Made by a program: the position numbers and the translations under genes. A stretch of 64,000 nt of DNA from Variovorax sp. OAS795 (GTDB lineage: Bacteria; Pseudomonadota; Gammaproteobacteria; Burkholderiales; Burkholderiaceae_C), in contig NZ_JBEPOH010000001.1 in NCBI RefSeq assembly GCF_040546685.1, positions 682,001 through 746,000 on the forward strand, in the 5' to 3' direction. Positions 40,286 to 48,294 of this stretch are shown here, piece by piece. The notes under the pieces are model-generated. The model saw only the letters and a program-made list of their open reading frames with translations. It was not told where the DNA came from and made no database searches. The first letter of the stretch is position 1. Each line of letters opens with the position of its first letter.

Positions 40286-41089
40286 ATGACACTTCTCAAA
40301 GTAGACAACCTAGGCAAGTCTTTCGGCGGCGTCAAAGCCGTGGACGGCATCAGCTTCGAGCTCAAGGCGGGCGAACTGCTCGCCCTCATCGGCCCGAACG
40401 GCGCAGGCAAGTCCACCACCTTCAACATGGTGAACGGGCAGCTCAAGGCGGACCAGGGTTCGATCGTCTTCGACGGCCACGAGCTCGTGGGCCAGAAGCC
40501 GCGCGACATCTGGCGCAAGGGCGTGGGCCGCACCTTCCAGATCGCCGAAACCTTTGCCTCGCTCACCGTGGTGGAGAACGTGCAGATGGCCATGCTCTCG
40601 CATGACGGCAAGCTGTTCTCGATGTGGCGCCGCGCGGCCGACCACAAGCGCGACGAGGCGCTGGCGCTGCTCGACCAGGTCGGCATGAAGGCGCAGGCCG
40701 ACCGGCCGTGCAGCGAGCTGGCCTATGGCGACGTCAAGCGCGTGGAGCTCGCGATCGCGATGGCCAATGCACCCAAGCTGCTGCTGATGGACGAGCCCAC
40801 CGCGGGCATGGCGCCGAAGGAGCGCAACTCGCTGATGGCGCTCACCAAGGAACTGGTGGTGCAGCGCGGCCTCGCGGTGCTGTTCACCGAGCACAGCATG
40901 GACGTGGTGTTCGCGTATGCCGACCGCATGATCGTGCTGGCCCGTGGCCGCCTCATCGCGCAGGGCAAGCCGCTCGAGATCCGCGACCACCCGAAGGTGC
41001 AGGAGGTGTACTTCGGCAGCGGCAAGACATTCGAGAAGATTGCAGAAAAAGCCGCCGCAGTGAACGCGGCCGTGGGAGCAACCGCATGA
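40286..41089 (+). CDS. ABC transporter ATP-binding protein (LivG family)
   Basis: 267 aa. Walker A GPNGAGKSTTFN near residue 38, the LivG-type Q-loop region GVGRTFQIAETF, signature-like LAYGDVKRVELAIAM (serine replaced by AYGD, as commonly seen in LivG), Walker B LLLMDEPTAGMAP and switch His in LFTEHSMDVVF. It works with the fused permease and the following LivF-like ATPase, overlapping that gene by ATGA. A long Ala-rich C-terminal tail (EKIAEKAAAVNAAVGATA) is slightly unusual. Confidence 0.92.
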   Translation: MTLLKVDNLGKSFGGVKAVDGISFELKAGELLALIGPNGAGKSTTFNMVNGQLKADQGSIVFDGHELVGQKPRDIWRKGVGRTFQIAETFASLTVVENVQMAMLSHDGKLFSMWRRAADHKRDEALALLDQVGMKAQADRPCSELAYGDVKRVELAIAMANAPKLLLMDEPTAGMAPKERNSLMALTKELVVQRGLAVLFTEHSMDVVFAYADRMIVLARGRLIAQGKPLEIRDHPKVQEVYFGSGKTFEKIAEKAAAVNAAVGATA

Positions 41090-41820
41090 GCACGCACGAA
41101 ACCCTGCTGCAGGCCAGCGCACTGTGCGCCTGGTACGGCGCCGCGCAGATCCTGTACGACGTCGACCTCGAAGTGCGCCGCGGCGAGGTCGTCGCGCTCA
41201 TGGGGCGCAACGGCGCGGGCAAGTCGACCACGCTCAAGACGCTGATCGGCATGCTGGCCAAGCGCAAGGGCAGCGTGAGCTTCCTCGGCCACGACATCTC
41301 CAGGAGCGAACCGCATCATGCGGCCAAGCTCGGCCTGGGCTTCGTGCCCGAAGACCGGCGCGTGTTCACCGACCTCACGGTGATGGAAAACCTCGAGGTC
41401 GGCAAGCAGCCGCCGCGCCGCTGGGCCGACGGCACCGAGGCGCCGCTGTGGACGCCCGAGCGGCTGTTCAAGCTGTTCCCCAACCTGGGCGAGATGCCCG
41501 ACCGCCCGGGCGGCCGCATGAGCGGCGGCGAGCAGCAGATGCTCACCGTGGCGCGCACGCTCATGGGCAACCCCTACCTGGTGCTGCTCGATGAACCTTC
41601 GGAGGGCGTGGCGCCGGTCATCGTGGAGCAGATGGCCAACATGATCCTGGAGCTCAAGGCGCAGGGCGTGAGCATCCTGCTGTCGGAACAGAACATGCAT
41701 TTTGCCGAGCTGGTGTCCGACCGGGCCTATGTGCTCGAGAAGGGCCAGATCCGCTACCACGCCACCATGGCGGAGCTCGCGGCCAACGAAGAGGTGCGCC
41801 GCGCCTACCTGAGCGTCTAG
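41086..41820 (+). CDS. ABC transporter ATP-binding protein (LivF family)
   Basis: 244 aa. Walker A GRNGAGKSTTLKTL near residue 45, GLGFVPEDRRVFTDLTVMENL (LivF hallmark), signature MSGGEQQMLTVARTL, Walker B VLLDEPSEGVAPVIVEQ, and LLSEQNMHFAELVSD where the usual switch histidine is Gln, as is normal for this family. Translationally coupled to the LivG-like gene. Completes a LivHM-G-F importer. Confidence 0.92.
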   Translation: MSTHETLLQASALCAWYGAAQILYDVDLEVRRGEVVALMGRNGAGKSTTLKTLIGMLAKRKGSVSFLGHDISRSEPHHAAKLGLGFVPEDRRVFTDLTVMENLEVGKQPPRRWADGTEAPLWTPERLFKLFPNLGEMPDRPGGRMSGGEQQMLTVARTLMGNPYLVLLDEPSEGVAPVIVEQMANMILELKAQGVSILLSEQNMHFAELVSDRAYVLEKGQIRYHATMAELAANEEVRRAYLSV

Positions 41821-41868
41821 CGCGGCGCGCACGCCTTTGCTTTTTCTCGTCAACCACCGGAGCACACC

Positions 41869-42591
41869 ATGCACGACTCGCACCGCAGATCCCTTCTGAA
41901 GTCCACGGCCGCATTGAGCTTGCTCGGTGCGACCGGAACATTGTTCGCAGCCTCGAAGCTCAAGCCCAACGACAAGTCGGCGCTGATCGTCATCGACGTG
42001 CAGAACTGCTTCGTCGATGGCGGCACGCTGCCCGTGAAAGGTGGCGCCGAGGTGGTGCCGGTGATCAACAAGCTGGCCGAGTCGTTCGAGAACATCGTGG
42101 TCACGCAGGACTGGCACACGCAGGGCCACGCATCGTTCGCGAGCGCACACGCTGGCCAGAAGCCGTTCAGCAGCATCAAGCTCTCGTACGGCAACCAGGT
42201 GCTCTGGCCCGACCACTGCGTGCAAGGCACCGACGACGCGGCGCTGCACAAGGACCTGAAGCTCCCCACCGCGCAGGTCATCGTCCGCAAGGGCTTCCAC
42301 AAGGGCGTGGACAGCTACTCCGCTTTCGAGGAGGCCGACCGCAAGACCGCCACCGGCCTGGGCGGCTACCTCAAGCAGCGCGGCATCAAGACGGTGTACG
42401 TGGCGGGCCTCGCCACCGACTTTTGCGTGGCCTGGACCGCGCTCGATGCGCGCAAGGCCGGCTTCGAGGTCTACGTGATCGAGGACGCCACGCGCGCCAT
42501 CGACCTCAACGGCTCGCTCGCCGCGGCATGGAAGCAGATGACGGCCAAGGGCGTCAAGCGCATCCAGTCCACCGACATCCTGGCCGCCTGA
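41869..42591 (+). CDS. Exported nicotinamidase (PncA-like isochorismatase family)
   Basis: 240 aa. The N-terminus has HRRSLLKSTAALSLLGATG, a Tat-like twin-arginine signal, so the enzyme should fold in the cytoplasm and be exported. The catalytic triad is Asp43 (VIDVQNCFVDGG), Lys141 (VRKGFHKG) and nucleophile Cys186 (GLATDFCVAW); metal-site residues fit Asp81, His83, His87 and His116 (TQDWHTQGH, WPDHCVQGT). These are the nicotinamidase/pyrazinamidase motifs, so it should convert nicotinamide to nicotinate outside the cytoplasm. Its place between the importer and a second binding protein suggests it supplies nicotinate for uptake. Ordinary PncA is cytosolic. Confidence 0.87.
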   Translation: MHDSHRRSLLKSTAALSLLGATGTLFAASKLKPNDKSALIVIDVQNCFVDGGTLPVKGGAEVVPVINKLAESFENIVVTQDWHTQGHASFASAHAGQKPFSSIKLSYGNQVLWPDHCVQGTDDAALHKDLKLPTAQVIVRKGFHKGVDSYSAFEEADRKTATGLGGYLKQRGIKTVYVAGLATDFCVAWTALDARKAGFEVYVIEDATRAIDLNGSLAAAWKQMTAKGVKRIQSTDILAA

Positions 42592-42662
42592 GCACGCGTC
42601 CCGCCCACCGCGTTGATCACCCCCGCATCCACAACAACGACAGCAAAGAGCTTGACGACGCA

Positions 42663-43823
42663 ATGACGATTTCGATTTCAAGGCGCACCCTGGTGGCGGG
42701 CGGCGCAGCCCTGGCCGTGGGCCCCGGTCTTCTGGGTTCGGCGCGTGCCAATAACGGCGTGACCGACAGCCTCATCCGCATCGGCCAGTCGGCCGTGTTC
42801 AGCGGCCCGGCGAAGGACTTCGGCGTCGACTACCGTGCGGGCATCAAGCTTTATTTCGACCGGGTCAACAGGTCCGGCGGCATCAACGGCCGCAAGATCG
42901 AGCTCGTCTCGTACGACGATGCCTACGACCCTGCGAAGACGGCCGCCAACACGGCCAAGCTGATCGATGAGGACAAGGTCTTCGCGCTCGCGGGCTTCGT
43001 CGCCACCGGCAACCTCGCGGCCGCGATGCCGCTGGCCGAGAAGGCCGGCGTGCCCATGTTCGCGCCGCTGGTGGGCACCACCTCGTTCCGAACCAAGGTC
43101 AACCGCCTGCTGTTCCACGTGCGCGCGGGCTACGACCTGGAGCTTCGCAAGATCATCAGCCATCTCTCGACCATCGGCATCTCGTCGCTCGCGGTGGTCT
43201 ACCAGGACAGCGCCTTCGGCAAGTCGAACCTCGCCACCTGCGAGCAGCTGGCCGCCGACTACAAGGTGCAGGTGACCAAGACGCTGCCGCTCGCCATCGC
43301 GGCCGAGGACGCGAAGCAGGTGGTCGCCAGCCTGGCCGACACGAAGCCCGGCGCGGTGCTGATGATCATGGCCGGCCGCATGGTCGAGGTGTTCATGCGC
43401 GACTACCGCGCCAACGGCGTGGGCGCGCCGCTCTACACGCTGTCGGTCGGCATCACCGACGCGGCGGGGTCCGCGAAGCGGCTCGACGGCAAGCTCGCGG
43501 GCCTGGTCACGGCCAGCATCGTGCCGCCGCCGCAGGCCCTGCGCGTACCCATCGTGGCCGATTACCAGCGCGACCGCGCCGAGTTTGGCGAGAAGATCGA
43601 CAGCTACACCACGCTCGAAGGCTACATCGCCTCGCGCGTGATGGTCGAAGGCCTGCGCCGCGCGGGCAAGACGCTCACGCGCGACAGCTTCATTGCCGGC
43701 CTCGAAGGCATCGGCAGCACGCGCTTCGGCGACTTTCCGATCGACTACAGCGCGAAGAACCACAACGGCTCGACCTTCGTGGACCTGGAGATGTACACCC
43801 GTGACGGCCAGTTGCGGCGCTGA
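42663..43823 (+). CDS. Branched-chain-type ABC transporter substrate-binding protein 2
   Basis: 386 aa PBP-type-1 protein with a twin-arginine signal (ISRRTLVAGGAALAVG, residues 5-20). Mature domain starts LIRIGQSAVFSGPAKDFGVD and has GGINGRKIELVSYDDAYDPA. No permease or ATPase lies next to it apart from the LivHM-G-F set upstream, so it probably delivers a second ligand to that importer. The nicA start codon lies inside its last codons. Confidence 0.87.
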   Translation: MTISISRRTLVAGGAALAVGPGLLGSARANNGVTDSLIRIGQSAVFSGPAKDFGVDYRAGIKLYFDRVNRSGGINGRKIELVSYDDAYDPAKTAANTAKLIDEDKVFALAGFVATGNLAAAMPLAEKAGVPMFAPLVGTTSFRTKVNRLLFHVRAGYDLELRKIISHLSTIGISSLAVVYQDSAFGKSNLATCEQLAADYKVQVTKTLPLAIAAEDAKQVVASLADTKPGAVLMIMAGRMVEVFMRDYRANGVGAPLYTLSVGITDAAGSAKRLDGKLAGLVTASIVPPPQALRVPIVADYQRDRAEFGEKIDSYTTLEGYIASRVMVEGLRRAGKTLTRDSFIAGLEGIGSTRFGDFPIDYSAKNHNGSTFVDLEMYTRDGQLRR

Positions 43824-44301
43824 GCCGCTGCACCTCGAGGTCAACGGACAGGCCTGTTCGATCCCGGGCGTGCCGCGCGAGGCCACGCTGCTGCACCTCT
43901 TGCGCAACGACCTGGGCCTGAACGGGCCCAAGTACGGCTGCGGCCTGGGCCAGTGCGGCGCATGCACCGTGCACGTCGACGGCGTGGCGGCGCGTGCCTG
44001 CGTGATTCCCGCGCATGGCGTGGCGGGCCGCGCCATCACCACGCTCGAAGGCCTGGGCACGCGCGGGCGCTGGCACCCCGTGCAGGCCGCCTTCGAGGAC
44101 GCGCAGGCCGCGCAGTGCGGCTATTGCCTCAACGGCATGGTGATGCAGGCCACGGCGCTGCTCGCGCGCGATCCGCAGGCGAGCGAGGCGCGGATTCGCA
44201 GCGAGCTGTCGGGCAACCTGTGCCGATGCGGGACGCACATCGAAATCCTGGACGCGGTGCAGCGTGCCGCGGTGCGCATGCGCGCGGAGACAAACCGATG
44301 A
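43801..44301 (+). CDS. nicA: Nicotinate hydroxylase small subunit, [2Fe-2S] protein
   Basis: 166 aa from a GTG inside the upstream gene (23-bp overlap); other starts are further in. Xanthine-oxidase-family small subunit with two [2Fe-2S] sites: Cys47, Cys52, Cys55, Cys67 (YGCGLGQCGACTVHVDG) and Cys106, Cys109, Cys141, Cys143 (QCGYCLNGM, GNLCRCGTH). With NicB it hydroxylates nicotinate to 6-hydroxynicotinate, passing electrons to haem. Homologous isoquinoline or aldehyde oxidoreductases look alike; the pathway context favours nicotinate. Its TGA overlaps an ATG (44298) that now leads only into a repeat. Confidence 0.82.
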   Translation: MTASCGAEPLHLEVNGQACSIPGVPREATLLHLLRNDLGLNGPKYGCGLGQCGACTVHVDGVAARACVIPAHGVAGRAITTLEGLGTRGRWHPVQAAFEDAQAAQCGYCLNGMVMQATALLARDPQASEARIRSELSGNLCRCGTHIEILDAVQRAAVRMRAETNR

Positions 44302-44318
44302 GCAGCCCGTCATCTTGT

Positions 44319-44439
44319 CCCCTCTCCCTGTCTTGTCCCCTCTCCCTCCGGGAGAGGGCTAGGGTGAGGGCATCGGCCTTCGCCCAAGCATCGCCCCCGC
44401 AGGCCCTCACCCCAACCCTCTCCCAGAGGGAGAGGGAGC
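44319..44439. repeat. REP-like doublet between nicA and nicB
   Basis: Two inverted half units, CCCCTCTCCCTCCGGGAGAG... (44337-44370) and CCCTCACCCCAACCCTCTCC... (44404-44439), with an extra truncated copy of the first at 44319-44335. Together they form a BIME-like doublet. The element follows the ATGA overlap at 44298, from which only a 50-codon repeat-encoded frame can be read before a stop at 44447-44449. Confidence 0.85.
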
Positions 44440-44446
44440 AAGAACC

Positions 44447-47400
44447 ATGACGCGGCGCGCCGATCTGCCGCGCACCCGCGCGGACTTTCTCTCGGCCGAC
44501 GGCGTCCTGCTCGTCGTGCGCGAAACCCCGCCCGCACCGCCGCCCGCCAAGGGCCAGCCCACGGCCGTGGCCGGCAACCCCGCCGAAGGCGACGAGATCC
44601 TGCTGGCCGTGTGGGACGACGGCAGCGCATCGGCGCTCAACGGCCACGTCGACCTGGGCACCGGCATCCAGACCGCGCTCGCGCAGATCGTGGCCGAAGA
44701 GCTCGACCTCGGCATGCCCTGCGTGCGCATGATGCTCGGCGACACGGCGCGCGCGCCCAACCAGGGTGCGACGATCGCCAGCGCCTCGATCCAGATCCAT
44801 TCGCAGCCGCTGCGCCTGGCCGCGGCACAGGCGCGCGCGTGGCTGCTCGCGCGCGCGGCCGATCGGCTCGGAGTCGCAGTGCAAGCGCTGCAGGTGCGCA
44901 ACGGTGTCGTGCGCTTGGCCGAGGAACCCGACCGCCGCATCGACTACGCCGACCTCGTTGCGGGCCAACGCACCGTGCTGCGCCTGGACCCGCATGCACA
45001 GCCCAAGGCACCGGCCGACTACCGCATCGTCGGCACGCGCCAGGCGCGCGTGGACATACCCGCCAAGCTCGCGGGCGAGAGCGTGTTCGTGCACGACATG
45101 CGCGTGCCCGGCATGCTGCATGGCCGCGTGGTGCGCCCGCCGTATGCGGGCGCCGACCATGGCGAATTCATCGGCAACACGCTCGATGCGGTCGACGAAT
45201 CGTCGATCGCGCACATCCCCGGCATTCGCGCCGTGGTCGTGGTCCGCGATTTCGTCGGCATCGTGGCCGAGCGCGAAGAGCACGCGGAGCAGGCGCTGCG
45301 CGAACTGCGCGTCACCTGGAAGCCCTGGCCCGGCATGCCGGACCTGTCCGACCTGGCGCAGGCCCTGCGCGACAACCCGTCGACCCAGCGCCTGCTCGTC
45401 GATGAGGGCGACGTCGATGGCGCACTGGCCGCGGCCGCGCAGCCGATGCACCGCACCTACGTGTGGCCTTACCAGATGCACGCGTCCATCGGCCCTTCGT
45501 GCGCGCTGGCGGATTGGCAGCCCCGGGACGGCAGCGGCATGCAGCTGCGCGTATGGGCCGGCTCGCAGAACCCGCACGTGCTTCGCGCCGATCTTGCAAA
45601 GCTCATGGGCGTGGACGACGTGCAGGTCGATGTCGTCCGCATGGAAGCCGCGGGCTGCTACGGCCGCAACGGCGCCGACGACGTGGCGGCCGATGCCGCG
45701 CTGCTCGCGCGTGCCGTGGGAGCGCCGGTGCGCGTGCAGCTCACGCGCGAGCAGGAGCATGCATGGGAGCCCAAGGGCGCCGCGCAGCTGATGGAGGTCG
45801 ATGGCGGGCTCATGGCCGACGGCCGCATCGCCGCCTACGACTTCGAGACTTCCTATCCATCCAACGGTGCGCCGACGCTCGCACTGCTGCTCACGCGCAC
45901 CATCGAGCCCGTGGCGCAGGCTTTCGAAATGGGCGACCGCACGGCGCGCCCGCCCTACAGCGTCGACAACCTGCGCGTGAAGGTCAACGACATGGCGCCG
46001 ATCGTGCGCGCCTCGTGGCTGCGCGGCGTGTCGGCGCTGCCGAGTTCGTTCGCACACGAGTCGTACATCGACGAACTGGCCACTGCCGCGGGCGTCGATC
46101 CGGTGCAGTTCCGCCTGCGCCACCTGAACGATCCGCGCGCCGTCGAGCTGGTGCAGGCCACCGCGCAGAAAGCTGGCTGGCGCATGCGCACCGGCCCTCA
46201 GGAGAACGCCGACGGCGGCCTGGGCGAGGGCGGCGACATCCTCTTTGGCCAGGGCTTTGCTTATGCGCGCTACATCCACAGCAAGTGGCCCGGCTTCGGC
46301 GCCGCATGGGCCGCCTGGGTGGCCGATGTCGAGGTCAACCGCAAGACCGGCGAGGTGCACGTGCGCCGCGTGGTGGTGGGGCATGACGCGGGACTGATGA
46401 TCAACCCCGCGGGGGTCGAGCACCAGGTGCACGGCAACGTGATCCAGACCACCAGCCGCGCACTCAAGGAAGAGGTGCGGTTCGCGCCGCAGCAGGGCGC
46501 GGCAAACGGCGGGCCGCAGCTGCCCGGCGTGCTGCCCTCCGGCGTGGTCGCGAGCCGCGAGTGGGGCAGCTACCCGATCATCAACTTCCGCGAAGTTCCG
46601 GTGGTCGAGATCATGCACATGCCGCGGCCCGGTGAGCCGTCGCTGGGCGCGGGCGAGTCGTCGTCGGTGCCGGGCACGGCGGCGATTGCGAATGCGATCT
46701 TCGATGCGACCGGCGTGCGGTTTCGCGAGCCGCCGTTCACGGCGGAGAAGGTGCTGGCGGCGCTCCGTCCCTTGACCTCGGATTTGCCCCCTCTCCCTCC
46801 GGGAGAGGGTTGGGGTGAGGGCGAGCGGCCTGCGAATAGAGACGCCGTCGCACCCTCATCCCAACCTTCTCCCAGAGGGAGAAGGAGCAATACAGCATGG
46901 CCGCAGCGCAAGGGCCTCCTCGCCACAGGCGCCGCCCTCTTCATCGGCGGCATCGGCCTCATCGCCGGCCTGCTCGGCTGGCGCTCCGCCATCGCCCCGG
47001 TCTCGCTCAGTGCGCCGGTCTACAGCCAGGCCACCGTCGAACGCGGCCGGGTGCTCGCCGCGCTCGGCGACTGCGCCGTGTGCCACACCGCAGCGGGTGG
47101 CGCGCCCAACGCGGGCGGCCGCGCGATGGAGACGCCCTTCGGCACGCTCTACACCACCAACCTCACGCCCGATGCCGACACGGGCCTCGGCCGCTGGTCG
47201 TTCAGCGCCTTCCAGCGCGCGATGCGCGAAGGCGTCTCGCGCGACGGCCATCACCTGTACCCCGCGTTCCCGTACACCGCGTTCGCAAAGACCAGCGACG
47301 ACGACCTGCAGGCGCTCTATGCGTACTTCATGTCCATGCCCGCGGTGCGCGCCGAGACGCCGAAGGCCGAGCTGAAATTTCCGTTCAGCATGCGGCCGCT

Positions 47401-48208
47401 CATGGCCGGATGGAACGCGCTCTTCCATGACCCGGCGCCCTTGCAGCCGGTGGCCGCGCAGAACGCGGAATGGAACCGCGGCGCCTACCTCGTCAACGGC
47501 CTGGGCCATTGCGGCGCGTGCCACACGCCGCGCAACGCGCTCGGCGCGGAGCAGGGCGGCAGCGCCTTCCTCTCGGGCGCGATGGTCGAGGGCTGGGAGG
47601 CACCGGCGCTCACCGGGCTTTCGAAGTCAGCCGTGCCATGGGATGCCGACGAGCTGTACCGCTACCTGCGCCAGGGCCACACCCGGCGCCACGGCATCGC
47701 AGGCGGACCGATGGCCGAGGTGGTGCGCGAACTCGCCGAGGTGCCCGATGCCGACGTGCGCGCCATGGCCACCTACCTGGCCTCTTTCGATCCCGCGCCG
47801 GCAGCGCAGCCGCAGGCCGTGGCGCAGCAGGCGGTCGACACCGCCGCACGCACGCAGGGCCAGCTGCTCGGCCCGGCGCAGCGCATGTTCGACAGCGCCT
47901 GCGCGTCGTGCCATCACGACGGCGACGGCCCCACGCTGCTGGGTGTGAACACGCCGCTCGCGCTCAACAGCAACCTCACGAGCGCGCGGCCCGACAACCT
48001 GCTGCGCACCATCCTCGATGGCGTGCGAGAGCCCGCGAGCCGCGGCATCGGCTTCATGCCGGCCTTCCGCGAGGCGCTCGACGACCGGCAGGTCGCCGAA
48101 CTCGCGGGCTACATGCGCGCGCGCTTCGCGCCGCAGGAGCCGGCGTGGAAGAACCTGCCGGCGGAGGTGGCGCGCGTGCGTGCCGCGCGCGGGCATGGCG
48201 CGCCATAG
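44447..48208 (+). CDS. nicB: Nicotinate hydroxylase large subunit: molybdopterin domains fused to tri-haem cytochrome c
   Basis: 1253 aa. Residues ~1-780 are the molybdenum hydroxylase part (NGHVDLGTGIQTALAQIVAE, hammerhead-like IPAKLAGESVFVHDMRVPGM near 205, MEAAGCYGRNGADDVAADAA, GAGESSSVPGTAAIANAIFD). Residues ~781-815 are encoded by a REP-like doublet; a membrane helix follows (about 823-846), then three c-type haem motifs, CAVCH at 876, CGACH at 1022 and CASCH at 1152. This matches the NicB layout of Pseudomonas putida, where electrons leave to the respiratory chain through the haems. The domain topology implies a cytochrome region on the periplasmic side. The original start may have been the ATGA at 44298. 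Confidence 0.85.
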   Translation: MTRRADLPRTRADFLSADGVLLVVRETPPAPPPAKGQPTAVAGNPAEGDEILLAVWDDGSASALNGHVDLGTGIQTALAQIVAEELDLGMPCVRMMLGDTARAPNQGATIASASIQIHSQPLRLAAAQARAWLLARAADRLGVAVQALQVRNGVVRLAEEPDRRIDYADLVAGQRTVLRLDPHAQPKAPADYRIVGTRQARVDIPAKLAGESVFVHDMRVPGMLHGRVVRPPYAGADHGEFIGNTLDAVDESSIAHIPGIRAVVVVRDFVGIVAEREEHAEQALRELRVTWKPWPGMPDLSDLAQALRDNPSTQRLLVDEGDVDGALAAAAQPMHRTYVWPYQMHASIGPSCALADWQPRDGSGMQLRVWAGSQNPHVLRADLAKLMGVDDVQVDVVRMEAAGCYGRNGADDVAADAALLARAVGAPVRVQLTREQEHAWEPKGAAQLMEVDGGLMADGRIAAYDFETSYPSNGAPTLALLLTRTIEPVAQAFEMGDRTARPPYSVDNLRVKVNDMAPIVRASWLRGVSALPSSFAHESYIDELATAAGVDPVQFRLRHLNDPRAVELVQATAQKAGWRMRTGPQENADGGLGEGGDILFGQGFAYARYIHSKWPGFGAAWAAWVADVEVNRKTGEVHVRRVVVGHDAGLMINPAGVEHQVHGNVIQTTSRALKEEVRFAPQQGAANGGPQLPGVLPSGVVASREWGSYPIINFREVPVVEIMHMPRPGEPSLGAGESSSVPGTAAIANAIFDATGVRFREPPFTAEKVLAALRPLTSDLPPLPPGEGWGEGERPANRDAVAPSSQPSPRGRRSNTAWPQRKGLLATGAALFIGGIGLIAGLLGWRSAIAPVSLSAPVYSQATVERGRVLAALGDCAVCHTAAGGAPNAGGRAMETPFGTLYTTNLTPDADTGLGRWSFSAFQRAMREGVSRDGHHLYPAFPYTAFAKTSDDDLQALYAYFMSMPAVRAETPKAELKFPFSMRPLMAGWNALFHDPAPLQPVAAQNAEWNRGAYLVNGLGHCGACHTPRNALGAEQGGSAFLSGAMVEGWEAPALTGLSKSAVPWDADELYRYLRQGHTRRHGIAGGPMAEVVRELAEVPDADVRAMATYLASFDPAPAAQPQAVAQQAVDTAARTQGQLLGPAQRMFDSACASCHHDGDGPTLLGVNTPLALNSNLTSARPDNLLRTILDGVREPASRGIGFMPAFREALDDRQVAELAGYMRARFAPQEPAWKNLPAEVARVRAARGHGAP
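46787..46888. repeat. REP-like doublet lying in frame inside nicB
   Basis: Half units CCCCCTCTCCCTCCGGGAGA... (46787-46821) and CCCTCATCCCAACCTTCTCC... (46853-46888) are inverted copies of the same unit family as at 44.3 kb. They are translated as a Pro/Gly/Arg-rich linker (LPPLPPGEGWGEGE, SSQPSPRGRRS) between the molybdopterin part and the membrane helix, with no stop codon. An ATG with GGAG at 46897 follows the element. Confidence 0.87.
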
Positions 48209-48294
48209 CGGCGCCAGTCTTCGGCGAGCAGCGTGAGGGAAGAGATTGATTCAGAATGTCCGCTCCCTGAACCCCCAGTGCCCCCGGAGACAAC

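Noticed and set aside
39573..40686. Several 120-330-codon frames through the 39.6-40.2 kb region on both strands
   Set aside because: They read the arms of the palindrome, giving mirror-image peptides, and start or end in neighbouring genes; no ribosome sites.
44129..46618. 829-codon frame antisense to nicB
   Set aside because: Composition of a shadow frame and reads across the REP repeats.
44447..48208. NicB as an isoquinoline 1-oxidoreductase or generic aldehyde dehydrogenase
   Set aside because: The sequence alone does not exclude it, but nicotinamidase, hnr and ena in the same locus favour nicotinate; kept as the less likely alternative.
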